64,000 nt of DNA from NCBI GenBank assembly GCA_030340625.1, contig JAOPHQ010000574.1, positions 1 through 64,000 on the forward strand, written 5' to 3'. The DNA is from Merluccius polli (Eukaryota; Chordata; Actinopteri; Gadiformes; Merlucciidae). Below the pieces are notes generated by a model. It saw nothing but the letters and a program-made list of their open reading frames with translations. It searched no databases and was not told the DNA's origin. Both the position numbers and the translations under genes were made by a program. Below are positions 12,912 to 25,700 of the stretch, piece by piece. The number at the start of each line of letters is the position of its first letter. The first letter of the stretch is position 1.

Positions 12912-14774
12912 GAGAGAGAGCGTGTCAGAAAGAGAGAGAGAGAGCGTGTCAGAGAGAGAGTGAGTTTTGGCCGAGTCGAACTGAGTTGTCATAACCATGG
13001 ATTTTGTTTCCTTGATTCATGCCCTCATCCTTCCAGCACAAACATCACATGTTCACTAAAAGGTAGTGAATGAGTCCCACAGGTCTGTACTGTACAGGGG
13101 AATACACACAGAGAACAGTGTGAGTGGTGCGGCGCTGAACCCAGCTCACCTTGCTCACAGTCACACACTCCTTTCAGGGCCTTCTCGTCCTGAGTGTAAT
13201 CTGGAGGAGAGGGATATTGATTAGGAAACATCTATTCATCATCAACAAGTCAGTCTGTCTGTCTGTCTGTCTGTCTGTCTATGCGTCCCAGCACCTGCAC
13301 TGATGGTGAGGTGTGCGTGTCTGTCTGTCTATCTATTTATCTATCCGTCCGTCCGTCTGTCTGTCTGTATGTCCATCCATCTGTCTGTCTTTCTATGTGT
13401 CTGTGTGTCTGTCTATCTGTCTGTCCATCCATCTGTCTGTCTGTCTATCTATCTGTTCGTCTGTCCGTTTGTCCGTCTGTCCTTCCGTCTGTCTGTCCAT
13501 CTGTCTTTCTGTATGTCCATCCATCCGTCTGTCTTTCTATGTGTGTCTGTCTATCTGTCTGTCCATCCGTCTGTCTATACGTCTGTCCGTCTGTCTGTCT
13601 GTCCATCCGTACGTCCATCTGTCCGTCTGTCTGTCTGTCTGTCCATCCATCCGTCTGTCTGTCTATGTGTCTGTCTGTCTATCTGTCTATCCATCTGTCC
13701 GTCTGTCTGTCTGTCTGTACGTCCATCCGTCTGTCTGTCTGTCTGTCTATCTATCTGTACGTCCGTCCGTCTGTCTATGTGTCCGTCCGTCCATCTGTCT
13801 GTACGTCCATCCGTCTGTCTGTCCACCCGTACGTCCATCCGTCTGTCTGTCTATGTGTCTGTCTGTCTTTCTGTCTGTCTGTCCATCCGTCTGTCCGTCC
13901 GTCCGTCCCAGCACCTGCACTGATGATGGTGAGCGCCTGCATGTCGTGGAGGAGCTGGCCGACGGCGGGGTCGTCGCGGGAGTACAGGCTGTAGCGGTTT
14001 ATCCCCAGGTGGTACTTCAACCAGCTGACCTCCGGGTCAAAGGTCACCTCGTGTTTGATGACGGTGATGTTTGAGGCAGCTGCCGCCTCGTTGTACAGCT
14101 TCATGTGTCTGAGGGGATGGAGAGGTGATACAAGTGGAAATTTGGCTTGAAAACACACACAGTTTTAAAACGACGTTTATCATTAAATGGGAATACATTC
14201 TACCCGCTACAAATGACCTGAGATCATCTCCTCTCCTCACCTTTCATCTCCTTTCCTCTCCTCGCCTTTCCTCTCTTCTTCCCTCCCTTAAATCAGAACA
14301 CACACTGCACACTACATTAACTAAGACCTAAGATCATCTCCTCCCCTCATCTGTCCTCCCCTCTCCTCTCCTCACCACACCTCACCTCTGCCCCTACCCT
14401 CCCCTTCCTCTCCACTCCCAAATGGAGTTGGGAAACACACGCATATACGAGCATAAGAGCCCATCCTGACAGAGGAGCCTGAAATCATCCTCTGCGACCC
14501 AAACAAACAGCTCATGCGGTGAGCGGGGGGGGGGGGGGGGGGGGGGGGGGGGAACCACATGGCCTGTCTCTGACCACACTGAGAGGGGACTGCCTGCACT
14601 CTCACTCTCTCTCTCTGGGCAAACAAACACCAGCATGCAGCAACGCCACCGAGAGTGAAGGGAGTGATGGGATATATTCGTATCGCTGCCGTTCTGTCCG
14701 TCATTCAAACCGACACCATAGCCCACAGTCAGGGCGCAATTAGGACGACATCTTGCAGGGTGAGAGAGAGAGAG

Positions 14775-14811
<37 letters not shown>

Positions 14812-14947
14812 CCAGGAAGTGGTAAGAGGAGGGAAGAGGAGGATGCTGGGAAGGTGATCGACTGGGGATTTTTGTGGGAATGATCATGGATGCGTTGCGC
14901 AAACGTACACAAACAAATATGGACACATTCACGCACAACACACACAC

Positions 14948-14992
<45 letters not shown>

Positions 14993-15265
14993 CATTGCTT
15001 TGCCTTTTTCGACATTGCCTGCATTTTATTTAAAGCATGCAAGCAAAATAAGCCTCTCCCCTTCGAAATAAAAGTTCGAATAAAATCTTGTTTTTCACTC
15101 CGATTGGAAAGCGCCCCGTAGACAGGATACTCCCTTGTTGTTGTGTGTGTAGCTGTCGTGTCAGCAGACTGCAAGGGAGCTATTGTTATGCGCTTCCACG
15201 TGTCGGCTTATGACAGCCGAGCGCAAAGACACATAGAGAGGTGAGAGAGAGATGGAGTGGCAGAG

Positions 15266-15342
<77 letters not shown>

Positions 15343-15658
15343 CCAAGATAGAAAATAGAGATTGTTCCTTGTTCGCATTTCTTCACTTTCATTTTCCAAA
15401 GTTGAAGCCCAAACTTTCGGTGCATGTGTGTGTGTGTGCATGTGTCTGTGTGCATGTGCGTTTGTGTGCATGTGCGTGTGTGTGTGCATATGTGTGTGAG
15501 TGTGTGTGCGTGTGTGCATGTGAGTGTGTGTGTGCATATGTGTGTGTGTGTGTGTGCATATGTGTGTGTGTGTGTGTGCGTGTGAGTGTGTGTGTGTGTG
15601 CATGCATGTGTACATGTGTGTGTGCATGCGTGCATGTGCATATGTGTGTGTGTGTGCA

Positions 15659-15696
<38 letters not shown>

Positions 15697-16058
15697 CGGG
15701 CTCCAAGGCAGCTTACACTGCTACAGACTCGGAGGGATCTTTGGAAAGCTCTAAATCCTTGTTTACCTCCGAGGGATCCTTCCAGACGCTGGCGTTTTCT
15801 AAATGACACGTTGAGGAGGGATTCGACCTCAGCCAGCTAACGCCACGTTTTACGACCCTGTCTTTAAAACCGAGTTTATTGGCTCGGCGAAGAAACTGCT
15901 GTGCCCTGTGAGAATGAGTGTTCAGAATCACTTACGTAAGTCGCCGCTTGTGTGCATGTTGCATGGGGAATGTTTTTCTATATATGCCATCGAGGGACGA
16001 TATGTGTATACATGCGCGCGTGTGTTTTTTTACTGTGTTGACTGTGAATCAGGACGTT

Positions 16059-16096
<38 letters not shown>

Positions 16097-17099
16097 CGTG
16101 CGTGCCTGCGGGCGGGCGTGCGTGCGTGTGTGTGTATTTTGGAGCGTGCAGCCACCGTGTCAGTGACCTTGGGTCTCGACCGCAGTCTAGCCTCGCGTTT
16201 TCATGGTCAGTTTGTTCAGCTTATCAGACGCAAACATGCGCATCGGTTCACAGATTGACATTCATTTTAAATCAGAGCGCGGTAATGCTCAGAGTAGAGA
16301 GCATGGGGCCATGAGGGGAAATGTAAGTATGTATCTACTTTTGAAAAACAATATTGTTTTCTGTAAGTTTTGCCATTCTGGGTGGAGTCTCAACTGTTGT
16401 TGTTGTTGTTGTTGTTGTTGTTGTATTGTTTTTTGGCGTTGGCCAGCAGATGTCTCCCTTGTTTACCCCCATTATCTCACCTGTCCTAAATAGTTCATTG
16501 CTCACCTGTGCTCCCTAGAACTGAAGACTGGAAAAACCTGTTGACTCACCCACCGATCTACACTTCAGTCATTACACGGAAGTCATTTCCGCTGTCACAA
16601 CAAGGTTATAGCATGAATAAGTATATATAACTGTATAAATTCAACTCAATGGAGGGAAACGGTACGGTATAGCTTTCTCTCGCCGTCATAAAAACACAGT
16701 TCAAAAACAGAAACTCACCTCTCCCAACGGGACACTTTCTTCTTGTAGTAGTCGATGAGCTGCTCCGCCTCCAGCAGCCTCTCCTCCGGCCCCAGCGTCG
16801 GGCTCTGGATGTTGTACAGGGGATGAGCGAACAGCCGGCCCAGCTTGGAGCCCCCCCCGTCCTCGGGGTCGCCCTCGGCGCCGCCGCCGCCCTCCTGGGG
16901 GTAGTAGCCGGTGCCGTTGGAAAGCCAGGGGCCTGGCGAGGCCCCCCTGCCCCGGGAGGGAGCCGTTCTCCCGGTCGCACACGCACCTGGGCCCCCGTCC
17001 CTGCCTGAAGTCCTGGAGCTTGGGCAGCAGCACGAAGTAGAGATCGGCGGTGAAGACGACCATCAGGGTGGTGGCCAGGATGAGGCGGTCTCTCCTCAT
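7236..17099 (-). CDS. fam20a: FAM20A, secretory-pathway pseudokinase (11 coding exons; one apparent frameshift)
   Basis: Exons in transcript order: 17099-16719, 14108-13915, 13200-13150, 10985-10907, 10712-10620, 9635-9520, 9044-8864, 8257-8148, 8051-7970, 7748-7689, 7512-7236 (TAG). All introns are GT-AG and phases agree. The total is 1624 bp, one base more than 541 codons; the surplus lies in exon 1. Start: ATG at 17099 begins MRRDRL followed by a hydrophobic signal-anchor, like other FAM20A proteins. Kinase-fold landmarks are FGKAMFKPMR (exon 4), DFQRHNAEIAAFHLDR (exon 5, Gln about residue 253), GNMDRHHYE (Asp about 405) and HFDNARGFG (Asp about 425). Exon 7 holds the Cys-rich CFFAKC/CKTEYAVC segment. 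FAM20C has Glu where this has Gln. That change defines FAM20A as a pseudokinase that binds ATP and allosterically activates FAM20C in the Golgi, needed for enamel and mineralised tissue in mammals. Length matches human FAM20A (541 aa). Confidence 0.95.
7775..7950 (+). mobile_element. tRNA-derived SINE in fam20a intron 9
   Basis: It has the layout shared by many fish SINEs: a CCCAGTCGAAAGACCCTGGGT tRNA-like part, a middle section of the type 'aagatgccctaacctctccctgctcctt', then the L2-like 3' tail 'ctttggacaaaagcgtcc'. Several further copies occur in this window in both orientations. Confidence 0.75.
8831..8858. repeat. poly-G28 tract abutting fam20a exon 7 donor
   Basis: Twenty-eight consecutive G on the plus strand. 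In the fam20a transcript this is C28 starting right after the donor GTAAG of exon 7 (exon edge at 8864). Confidence 0.97.
10360..10490 (+). mobile_element. tRNA-derived SINE fragment
   Basis: Contains a tRNA-like 'gtagtggttatgatgttgg' head and a perfect B-box-like GGTTCAAACCC at about 10450. It lies in fam20a intron 5. Confidence 0.55.
10538..10613. repeat. (TG)n microsatellite beside fam20a exon 5 donor
   Basis: The TG array ends 7 bases from the exon 5 edge at 10620. On the transcript it is a (CA)n tract that begins just after the donor GTACACTAC. Confidence 0.95.
10716..10760. repeat. (CA)n microsatellite beside fam20a exon 5 acceptor
   Basis: On the transcript this is (UG)n running straight into the acceptor CAG of exon 5 (exon start 10712), in the place of a normal polypyrimidine tract. 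Confidence 0.95.
12598..12962. repeat. Imperfect (GA)n array
   Basis: About 365 bp of GAGA repeats with periodic GTCA, GGG and CGTGTCA interruptions, in fam20a intron 3. One strand is pure purine for long stretches. A poly-G tract lies just upstream at 12445-12467. Confidence 0.95.
13250..13907. repeat. Imperfect (GTCT/GTCC)n tetranucleotide array
   Basis: About 650 bp of GTCT, GTCC, ATCT and ATCC units with scattered GTGT and GTAC variants, in fam20a intron 2. It touches the donor site of exon 2 (exon edge 13915). A copy of the exon 2 edge sits at its other end (13284-13305). Confidence 0.97.
15259..15345. repeat. (GA)n array
   Basis: Nearly uninterrupted GA dinucleotides in fam20a intron 1. 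Confidence 0.95.
15420..15694. repeat. Interrupted (TG)n/(TGCA)n array
   Basis: About 275 bp of TG repeats broken by CA, CG and TATG units, in fam20a intron 1. Open frames across it encode only Cys-Val or His-Thr runs and are not genes. Confidence 0.95.
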
Positions 17100-17632
17100 G
17101 GTCCCGGAGGAGCGAAGGACACAGAGGCGGAGGAGGAGGAGGAGGAGGAGGAAGAGGAGGAGGAGGCAGACAGGTATCCAGGTCAAAGGGACTGAAAGAA
17201 CTCAAGAAAAAGTGGAGCAAAATAACTTAAGGGTTGCTCCTCCGGTCTGCGTTAGGGCGTAAGATTAGTAGCTCCCAGTTTTCCAATACAGTCAGACAGA
17301 CCCAAGAGCCAAGAGGTAAGCAGCCAGTCTGGTTATGGGTCATCTCTCCCTCTCTCTCTCTCTCTGACTCTCTCTCCCTCTGATTCTCTCTCCCAGACTC
17401 TCCCCCTCTCTCTCTCTCTTTCTCTCCGCTTATCTCTGTGTGGCTGTGCAGAGCTGTTTGTTCCTGCTCCACCTCGCCGCCACCTCCTCTTCCTCCTCCT
17501 CCTCTTCCCTCCTCCTCCTTGCAGCTGACGAGGGAGCCGAGCTGACCCCAGTGTGTGTTTGTGTGTGTGTGTCTGTGTGTGCGCGCGTGCGTGCGCTGAA
17601 ACAGTCATCCACGGCTCGGCTGCAGGCTGGGA

Positions 17633-17693
<61 letters not shown>

Positions 17694-17829
17694 AGAGAGA
17701 GAGAGTCTGGATGTGTGTGTTTCCCCAAGCGTCAATTCACGAGAAAGCAGGATTCCTTTGTTGTTTTAGGACAAGAAGTAAAAGGCAAGGCATTGCAGCG
17801 TGCTTGTGCGTGCCCACACACACACACGT

Positions 17830-17872
<43 letters not shown>

Positions 17873-18508
17873 GACAGTCAGAACATAGTTTTTTTGTTTT
17901 GCAGGACATGAGGCGGCTGTTGGGTATTTATTACCAATGACCTGAATCAAGTCATCCAGTTGGCTCGGACACAACATTTGAACATGTGTGTGTGTGTGTG
18001 TATGCGCATGTGTGTGTGTGTGTGCAGCTTACTGATGTATTTTCATCACTAAGAGCATGTTATTTTTTTTCAAATCCTAATAGTAAATTCCCAGTGTGTG
18101 TGTGTGTGTGTGTGTAGCCAGGTGCAATGTATGTACATGTGTTGTTGGTGTGAGTGCCCCTGTGTGTGTGTGTGTCACACTGCTTTTACTCCGCTGTTTA
18201 ACACTAATTTCCTTGCCTAGTGCTGCACTGGTGTGAACCTCTCTCTCTCTCTCTCTCTCTCACACACACTGATTTACTATTCCTGTTCCAAAAGAAACAC
18301 ACACACACACACACACACATGCATACTCCGTCATTCTCTCATATTCAGCAGAGTAGAAATGCTAACTTGCGCTACGAAGCTGTCATGTCTGCTGTACAGC
18401 AGCTTCGTAGCCCCAGACTGAGGACCTTGCCGGGCATTTCCCAGCCTGCTTTGCCAGCATCTGCGTTGTTGTTACACTGTGGTATTTTAAAACATCTGTC
18501 GTCTGTTT

Positions 18509-18544
<36 letters not shown>

Positions 18545-20120
18545 AAAACTCTGGCAGAACAGCCAGTTGAGGTCCAAAAGTCACTTTCTGGGGCTGAGTT
18601 CAGTCTTTAAAGAGGAAACAGGCTGTGGTAGTTTGCGACTCATGTTTGAAATGAACTCAATTTCTGTATAAACCAACCGCTGAACCACGATAATAAAAAC
18701 TGTGCATCTGGGCAAACGCACACACACAAACACACAAATATGTTATCATTCATTTTTGGACCACAGATCTGTTTGTTGAATAGTGTGACCCGTATAATAA
18801 TTGGCAGGGGCCATACTGTTCTCATATGAATATGTTTTCAACCGAATATTCAATTATAATTTATTTTCCATTGAACAAAGCCATCTTTGTGCTAAGCAGC
18901 CAACAATAAAAGGCAACACAGCTCCTCAAATCCATGAAAATCTACAGCGGTCTGACATAATGTTCTGACATGTCATGTCATGCCTGTACAGCAAACACAG
19001 GAGGAGAGGATTATGGGTAACTGTAATACAAACATAAATCTCCAAATGGATCCATAGACAATTAACAGATAAACAAACATGTCTGACACTGAAGAGTGTA
19101 CTTTGCGTCCTTCCACTTGTAAATGAGGTCTACCCATGTTGTCTGTCTGTCTGTCTCGTTAATTTACTGGTAAGTTGCATTCAGCAGACACCTTCATCCA
19201 AAGAGACTTTGAGTGCATTCATTAAGGAGACACCGTGGACGTTGGGGATCGAACCCAGGACCTACTCAATGCGGACCCTTGTACTCAAGCCATGGTGGTG
19301 GAAATGGGATGAAGATTGTATTGGGACATAATAGATTGACGTTGACTTCGGATATGGAATAAAATCAGCTTGACCAGGCCTATCTCTGCCATTTTCCAGT
19401 CACCCTTTCCTTCGTTAATATGGGAAACAGAAATGGGGGGGGATGTTTAACCGCCAGCCCTGTGAATGAAGACATGTTGGCCTTGAGTAATGACTTGACC
19501 TGGCCTGGATTAAACCACAGGACCGCTTTGATTCAACATTAGCGTCCAATTCAACACGTCGTTAAAGTTAACTTGGATATGGAGATATTATGTGGCTGAG
19601 GGTGATACAATAAAAATAGGGAAATATGGAGAAAAACATCGGAGAGAATGGAGGTTAAGGACAAACACAATGTCGTGTGCAACAAAGTCTCCGGCATTTG
19701 GCCTGTGTTATCAATGTTGAATAGCTAAGGTCCCCCTTATAAACTATTTCTCATTTACGGTTACAACAAAGGCAAAGTGCTCCAAAGGGACTTGTATGGA
19801 CGTATGGAAGTTATACAACTGTGTAAAAATATGTTTCGTAAAACCTTTTTATTTTGCATCATTTTAAGTCTGTCCTGTACGTTCTGCTGTGACACCCTTA
19901 TTTAACACCTGGGATTAGTGAAAGTGCATCTTATATTAAAAAACATCTTATTTAAAAACATTTACGCTACAATGAACAAATAACTTTGTCCAGAAATATC
20001 CATGAATGCATTATGAAGATGATCACACACAAGACACATAACCGCAATACAACAGAGGACCTGTGACAAAGATATTAAATGTTTATGTATAATAATATAT
20101 TTAAAGGTTTCATCATCGGG
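17100..20120. other. Intergenic region between fam20a 5' end and WD-repeat gene 3' end
   Basis: Next to fam20a it holds a (GGA)n run (17128-17166), pyrimidine-rich stretches, a (GA)n tract (17637-17705) and several (CA)/(TG) arrays (17815-17868, 17983-18024, 18511-18541). The (GGA)n run produces a poly-Leu open frame upstream of the fam20a ATG that I read as 5' untranslated sequence. A SINE lies at 19165-19300. A TTTATT at 19848-19853 could be the AATAAA polyadenylation signal of the WD-repeat gene on the minus strand, about 270 bp past its stop. No further gene was seen. Confidence 0.6.
19165..19300 (-). mobile_element. tRNA-derived SINE
   Basis: Read on the minus strand it has a B-box-like GGTTCGATCCCC near 19250 and the L2-like tail 'tttggatgaaggtgtctgctgaatg' at its low-coordinate end. 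Confidence 0.65.
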
Positions 20121-22662
20121 TCAATCAGATTGATTTTCCCGCTCAGAGTCCAGTTTGGTGCCGCCGCTGCACCGTAGGCTTTGACTGCCTGCCCAAGGGC
20201 TTATGGGTAATTCCTCAGGGAGGGGCAACTCCTTGCAGTCCTGTTGAGAGGAGGAATACAGATATAGATTAACATAAAACAATAGTTTGTGAATCACAAA
20301 ACCTTTGTTTATTTGACAAAATGTATCAAATAAATCAAAGAATTGATGTCTCTAACTATGTATCATAGTCTATCTATGTATCAAAGTACAGCAAACATAT
20401 TTCTGCAAAGGCAAAACATTTTGTTCACAGGCATGACTGATATATTTTGGTTAGTTTTCCTCCAAACTCATCACGTTAATGTTCTACTGTTTGATTTGAG
20501 ACATCTTGGTCCAGCCTCAACTCAAAACCAAATATTGTTGGATGGAATAGCATTCAGGATATTGAAGGGGGAGCTATGGAAACAATGTGAAAACAAACAC
20601 AAAATATTCAACAGAAACTATGTGAGCGAATAGAAAAGGCATCCGAGAGAAGCCTCATTCATACCACAGCCAGGCACACCAACTACAAAAAAACATCAAC
20701 TTTCAATCCCCGGCGCTGCACACCAGGTTCCTGAAATAGAAATACCGTTTAATAAAAATCCTCCCTTTTCTTTCTTCCAATCGTCTTTTATGTATTTATT
20801 TTGCGAGCCGTCACGTGCGCTATCTGGGCGCTGTCCGTTTGACCCGGGAATGTTACAGCAGACATCGCTGTCTCCTACGCAGATGTGAGCCGACATGCGC
20901 GCGTCGTTTTTGCGCACGTGCCGCATGCCTGTGATTGTCGTAACTACCGGGTGTTAAATCACCGACTCTGGCTGCCACTGTGCATCGACGAAACCCAACA
21001 CAAAGTCAACAACACAATCTATCACGTATATGGCTGTGATGAGACAGGGCTTGTTGTGCAAGCGCATGCGTGCGCATGTGTGTGTTTCAACATCAGACTG
21101 CAATCAAACTGGATTGTTTCAGAGGTTAGAAAATTATTTAAACACAGAGGTTGGCTAGAATAGATAGATGCTTAAAATTTAAATTAAATGGGGAAGTGGG
21201 CAGTCATGACAAAGAGAGAATATGCCAGAGAGCGAGGGTAAAAAACAAACTATGATCAGGCCTCTGGTCTTAGCACTTTTTTGCTGAACTTTGAAGTCTG
21301 TGTGTGTGTGTGTGGGTGTGTGCGTGCGTGCGTGTGTAAAGCACCTTTGGTTTTCATAAAAGCGGTAATTTACTGAATGATTGTAAATTATGACGATTAT
21401 GATGAAGATGATCATTATTGTTGTCATTATTATATTGATCACAAAATCTTTCAGATGGATCTGACACTGAGTAAATTGCAACGTTCATTCTGGCCAACTG
21501 TTTATGATGATCATTGAGATCTAGGTACGTATAGCGCACCACTTCAAAAATGTGTGGAAAGTTCAACTCACAGAAACCAACAGAGCAACATTCATAGCGG
21601 CCTGCCAGGAGCTACCAAAATAAAAAATAAAAAAACATATATATACAGACTGCTACTGTTAGCACTTAAACATGTTGACTCAAGAAAGTGGGAAGTTGGA
21701 TGGCTTGGTGGAAGTTCAGTCACAAACACACAGGTTCACTGATTACATAAGCCCACCCGAGACACCCCCCTGCAGGGGGGGAGAGAGGGGAGTAGGGGGT
21801 GAGGAGGAGGAAGGGGGGCGTAGAGAGGATGGGTGATGACATTCAGTCGGACCACACCTGTAGGAACATCACCAGAAGGGAGCAAAGAAGAGGAGGAGAG
21901 GAGGAGGAGGAGAGAATGAGGAGTGAGGAGGAGGGTGGAGTGAATGTGTGGATCACCAGGCCATCACCAGGAGGGAGCGAAGAGGAGGAGGAGGAGGAGG
22001 AGGAGGAGGAGGAGGAGGGGGGGGGGTAAGGAGGAGTGAGGAGGAGGGAGGAGTGAGTGGATCACCAGGCCATCAGCAGGAGGGAGCGAAGAGGAGGAGG
22101 AGGAGGAGGAGGAGGAGGAGGACAGGGGGGAGTAGAGGAGATGGGTGTCAACATTCAGCATGATCTCACCTGTAGGACCAGGGTGTGGTAGGGGGAACAT
22201 ATGGTGCCGGCCTGGAACAGTTTGTTGAGGTCGATGTTGAAGAGTAAACGTCTGCTCCGGTGCTGGTGCTCCATGTCCTCAAACAAATGCTGACATATAC
22301 GTTGCTATGGAGACGTGGTTGCAGTGGTTGGAGGAGGAAAACCTTCAGTTTAGTTTAGTGTGTACATCTGTTTGTGCGCGCGCATGTGTGTGTGGATTGA
22401 GGCCCACCTGGTGTTGTGGTTGGTTGAGAGTCTCCACTGTGTGAGCAGCATCAGTCGGTTCTGGTGAAGATGCTACAGTGTGTGTGTGTGTGGGGGGGGG
22501 GGGGTAAAGGAAAGGAGAAACTTGAATAAGGTGTTGTTTATTTTTGTGTAATTGTTGTTGTTGTTGAGCTAATTGCATATTTTGACTGGTTCAGAGCATT
22601 GGACAAAACAGTAAAACGAAAGTATAGTAAACTTCTCACAGAGACATAAACACACACACAGA

Positions 22663-22702
<40 letters not shown>

Positions 22703-25700
22703 AGCTTCTGGCCTGTATCTTCTGCAGCTGAACATGGTCTGAATGTTCCTAAGTTGAGTTCCAGATTTTAAAACTGCAGAATGCGAAGAATGGTCTCCCG
22801 CTTTAATGCGGTCAAACTGTGCGTGACCGAATCATTACATTTAAAACCTTTTTTAACTCTCCCCTTGCTATAACTTGTAATTTGACTAACTTGAAAATAC
22901 ATCGCCTCTCCTTCCTGTATGTATTTGCATTGCATTGTCCAGTCATGTTTTACACATCGCACACAGCTATGCTCGTGTGCACAAGTGTTTGTGTGTATGT
23001 GCACAGCTGACACACACCAAAAAATACCATAGGGAGTAATAATTACTAAGGCGGCGAGATCAAAGACAGACAGACAGACAGACAGACATACAAAGGGGAG
23101 AGAGAAAAAACAGAGATAAAAAGAGAGAAAGTTATACTTAATCGGGCCTATTTAAGATGGTTGACAGATAGATTAGTGGGTTCAGAATAACAATATGTGT
23201 GTGTGTGTGTGTGCGTTCGTGTGTGTGTCTTGCCTCAGAGGCACCTTTAAAGGAACGGTTACCTTGGTGATCAAACTCCTCCTGTGACGTCTGACCTTGT
23301 CCGTTAACCTGGTCATATGTTTGACCCTTAACCCTGGCTGGGGCTCCTCTCTTAGCAGTGTCACTTTGATCGCTCTCTTTCTCGTTCTCCTCCTCCATCT
23401 CCCCCTTGTTCTCCCTGAATGGACCAACACATATAGTGCATGGGTTTAATAGGAGATTCTCTATATACAAAATCAGTGACATCAACGTTGTTTTGCAGTC
23501 GTCCCATTGGAGCAAAGCCTCATCTGCAGAGCATTGCTCCTCTTTTATCACAACGCCGCATAACTGAGCTAACAGCTCCAACTCTCCAGCTCCCTCTGTT
23601 CCTCCCCTCAGACATCATTCTTTCAATAGTTTATCCGTGACAGTGAAAATAAATATGCCTGAGAAAAAAACGTCCGAGGCAGGATTTACCTTTGGCACCC
23701 AGATGTATTTTTCCATCATGCATAAACACTTAACTATTATGTTGGTGCCATGCCTCAGCCATTACCGGGGGGGGGGGGGGTGGATATAACCAATCATTTT
23801 GTTAGGGTTAGTACCATGGTTAACTCACTGGGACTCTCGCAGAATGCAGCGCCTTGAAGGTCTGTATCACAATTATAGGACTGCTCTAACTAGGCGTGTC
23901 TGCCATTAATTTCAGAAGCTATACTTGTGTGTGCTCATCCTGCTCCAGGCTCTTGTGAAACGTTTCTTCCCTGGGATTTTGGGGAGTTTTTCCTTTAAAC
24001 CCTTTCAGAGCAGCGGTGTCCAACTCATTTGAGGTTGCGGGGCCGTGAGCAATTATGTGTTCTGTATCAGCGTCATCATTTTCTTCTCCTCAACAGGGAC
24101 GTCTCGCGAGTTGAAGTAAGCCGCTTTTTAACCATCTTCTGAATTATCAGGGGCCCAGTTGCAGTGTGGCATCTAGCACCACCCGAGTCATTTTGGGAAT
24201 TACCACAAATATTTTATCAATTTGATATACCTGCGTGGATTGTGTGTGGTTGAAGCAGCCACACCTGGCCTGAGTCAGACTGATAAATCTCTGGGGCTGG
24301 GTGTGGCTGCACACCTGGCGCATTAAGGGTAATCAAGGCCCACTGGATAAACGTTCCAATAGCTATACTACCATACTATTTAGTATGCCAGAAAAATATT
24401 TAGTATGTCCCAATACATATATGTCAAATGCAGTATGCCAAAAATACCAGGATGTCCTACTACATCCGGTCACATTTTGCACGTCAGTACGTCACATCGA
24501 CTGAGCCCTGGAGAGAGCACTGATGTCTCTTGTTGCAGGATTGCGGTACGTACTAAAAGTATAAAGAAAAAGTATGCGATTTGGAACGCAGCGCTGCAGG
24601 CTCACCGCTCATAGGTCGCAGGGTCGGCGACATCCCAGTGCACTTCCTGTCCGAAGCTCCCCACCAGACTCCCGCCTGCCGTCCACAGTCTAGCAGAGCC
24701 GTCCGTCGAGGCGCTGAGGATGAGGAGTTCGTGGTGGAGCTCTAGCACCTCGGTGCAGACCAGCGCCCCCTGGTGAGCCCTCCACCGATACAGAAGAGGA
24801 GGCGGCCGCTCACATACTGGCTGATGGGGGGGGGGGGGGGGGCAGATGCTTTTATCCAATATTCATCCAAATGTTATATATGTCATTAATGAGCAGGTTG
24901 GGGTTGTGCGTCTTTCTTGCTCAAGGATGTCTACAGGTTGACTGAGGGGGTTTGAACCTGACACCCTTTCAGCTGGGAGTCAAACACCCCAACCACTAGA
25001 CTATCGTGGGCACACGACAGCTTCTGAAAAAGTTTCTACACACACACACACTCACACAAAGGCTCACCTCCTGCATGATGTCCAGTGTGTAGTGTGAAAT
25101 GTCCCACACCTGAAGACACCCAGCGGAGTCCCCGGAGACCAGGATGCGGTTGTGGAGCTGATCGGAGCCCAGTGATAACACACGCTCACCTGGCCGATCC
25201 GGGCCGTAGAACTCACCTGTGATGAGGGAGAAGACGGTTAACTATTTACTATTTAGTAAAGCAGACGCTGTCATCCAAAGCGACAGTGAGTGTATTTAAA
25301 TACATCCATCACTATTGAGCAGGAAGGGGTCAGGCATCTTGCTCAAGGACGCCTACTGGTAGACTGAGGACATTGGGGGTTCAGCCCAGAACCTTTCGGC
25401 TGGGGGTCAAACATCCTACCCTACAGTGTTTCATACAGCACATGTACAGTACTAGTTCATAGCTGACGGTTGATAGCTGTTTTTAAGCAGCCTCACCTGG
25501 CCCGAGTCAGACTGATTAGACTCTGGGGCTGAGGGTGAGGCTGTACACCTGTGGTGCATTAGACTCACAGATCAAGGATAAACCAGCTATCACCACACAC
25601 TTAGGAAGAGCCTCTGTCATGACAGCATGTACCATCTGCTCTGGCTTGTAAACATTTTGCCAACTCTCCAATAAACTGGCTTTCTAGAACATCTACCTGT

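Noticed and set aside
13281..14074. Long open frames across the GTCT/GTCC array (over 200 codons, Cys-Leu-Ser-Val repeats)
   Set aside because: The frames are by-products of a four-base repeat open in several frames at once. There is no start context or conserved domain, and the right end merely runs into fam20a exon 2 antisense.
15186..15809. His-Thr-rich 207-codon frame and overlapping Cys-Val frames
   Set aside because: Pure translation of (CA)n/(TG)n and (GA)n arrays in fam20a intron 1. Similar frames elsewhere (for example 1569-1806, 2842-3186, 48174-48581, 55537-56565) were rejected for the same reason.
17100..17186. Upstream in-frame extension of fam20a with a poly-Leu stretch
   Set aside because: It opens on a TTG, comes from a (GGA)n repeat, and family members start at the MRRDRL-type Met, which here is a genuine ATG at 17099.
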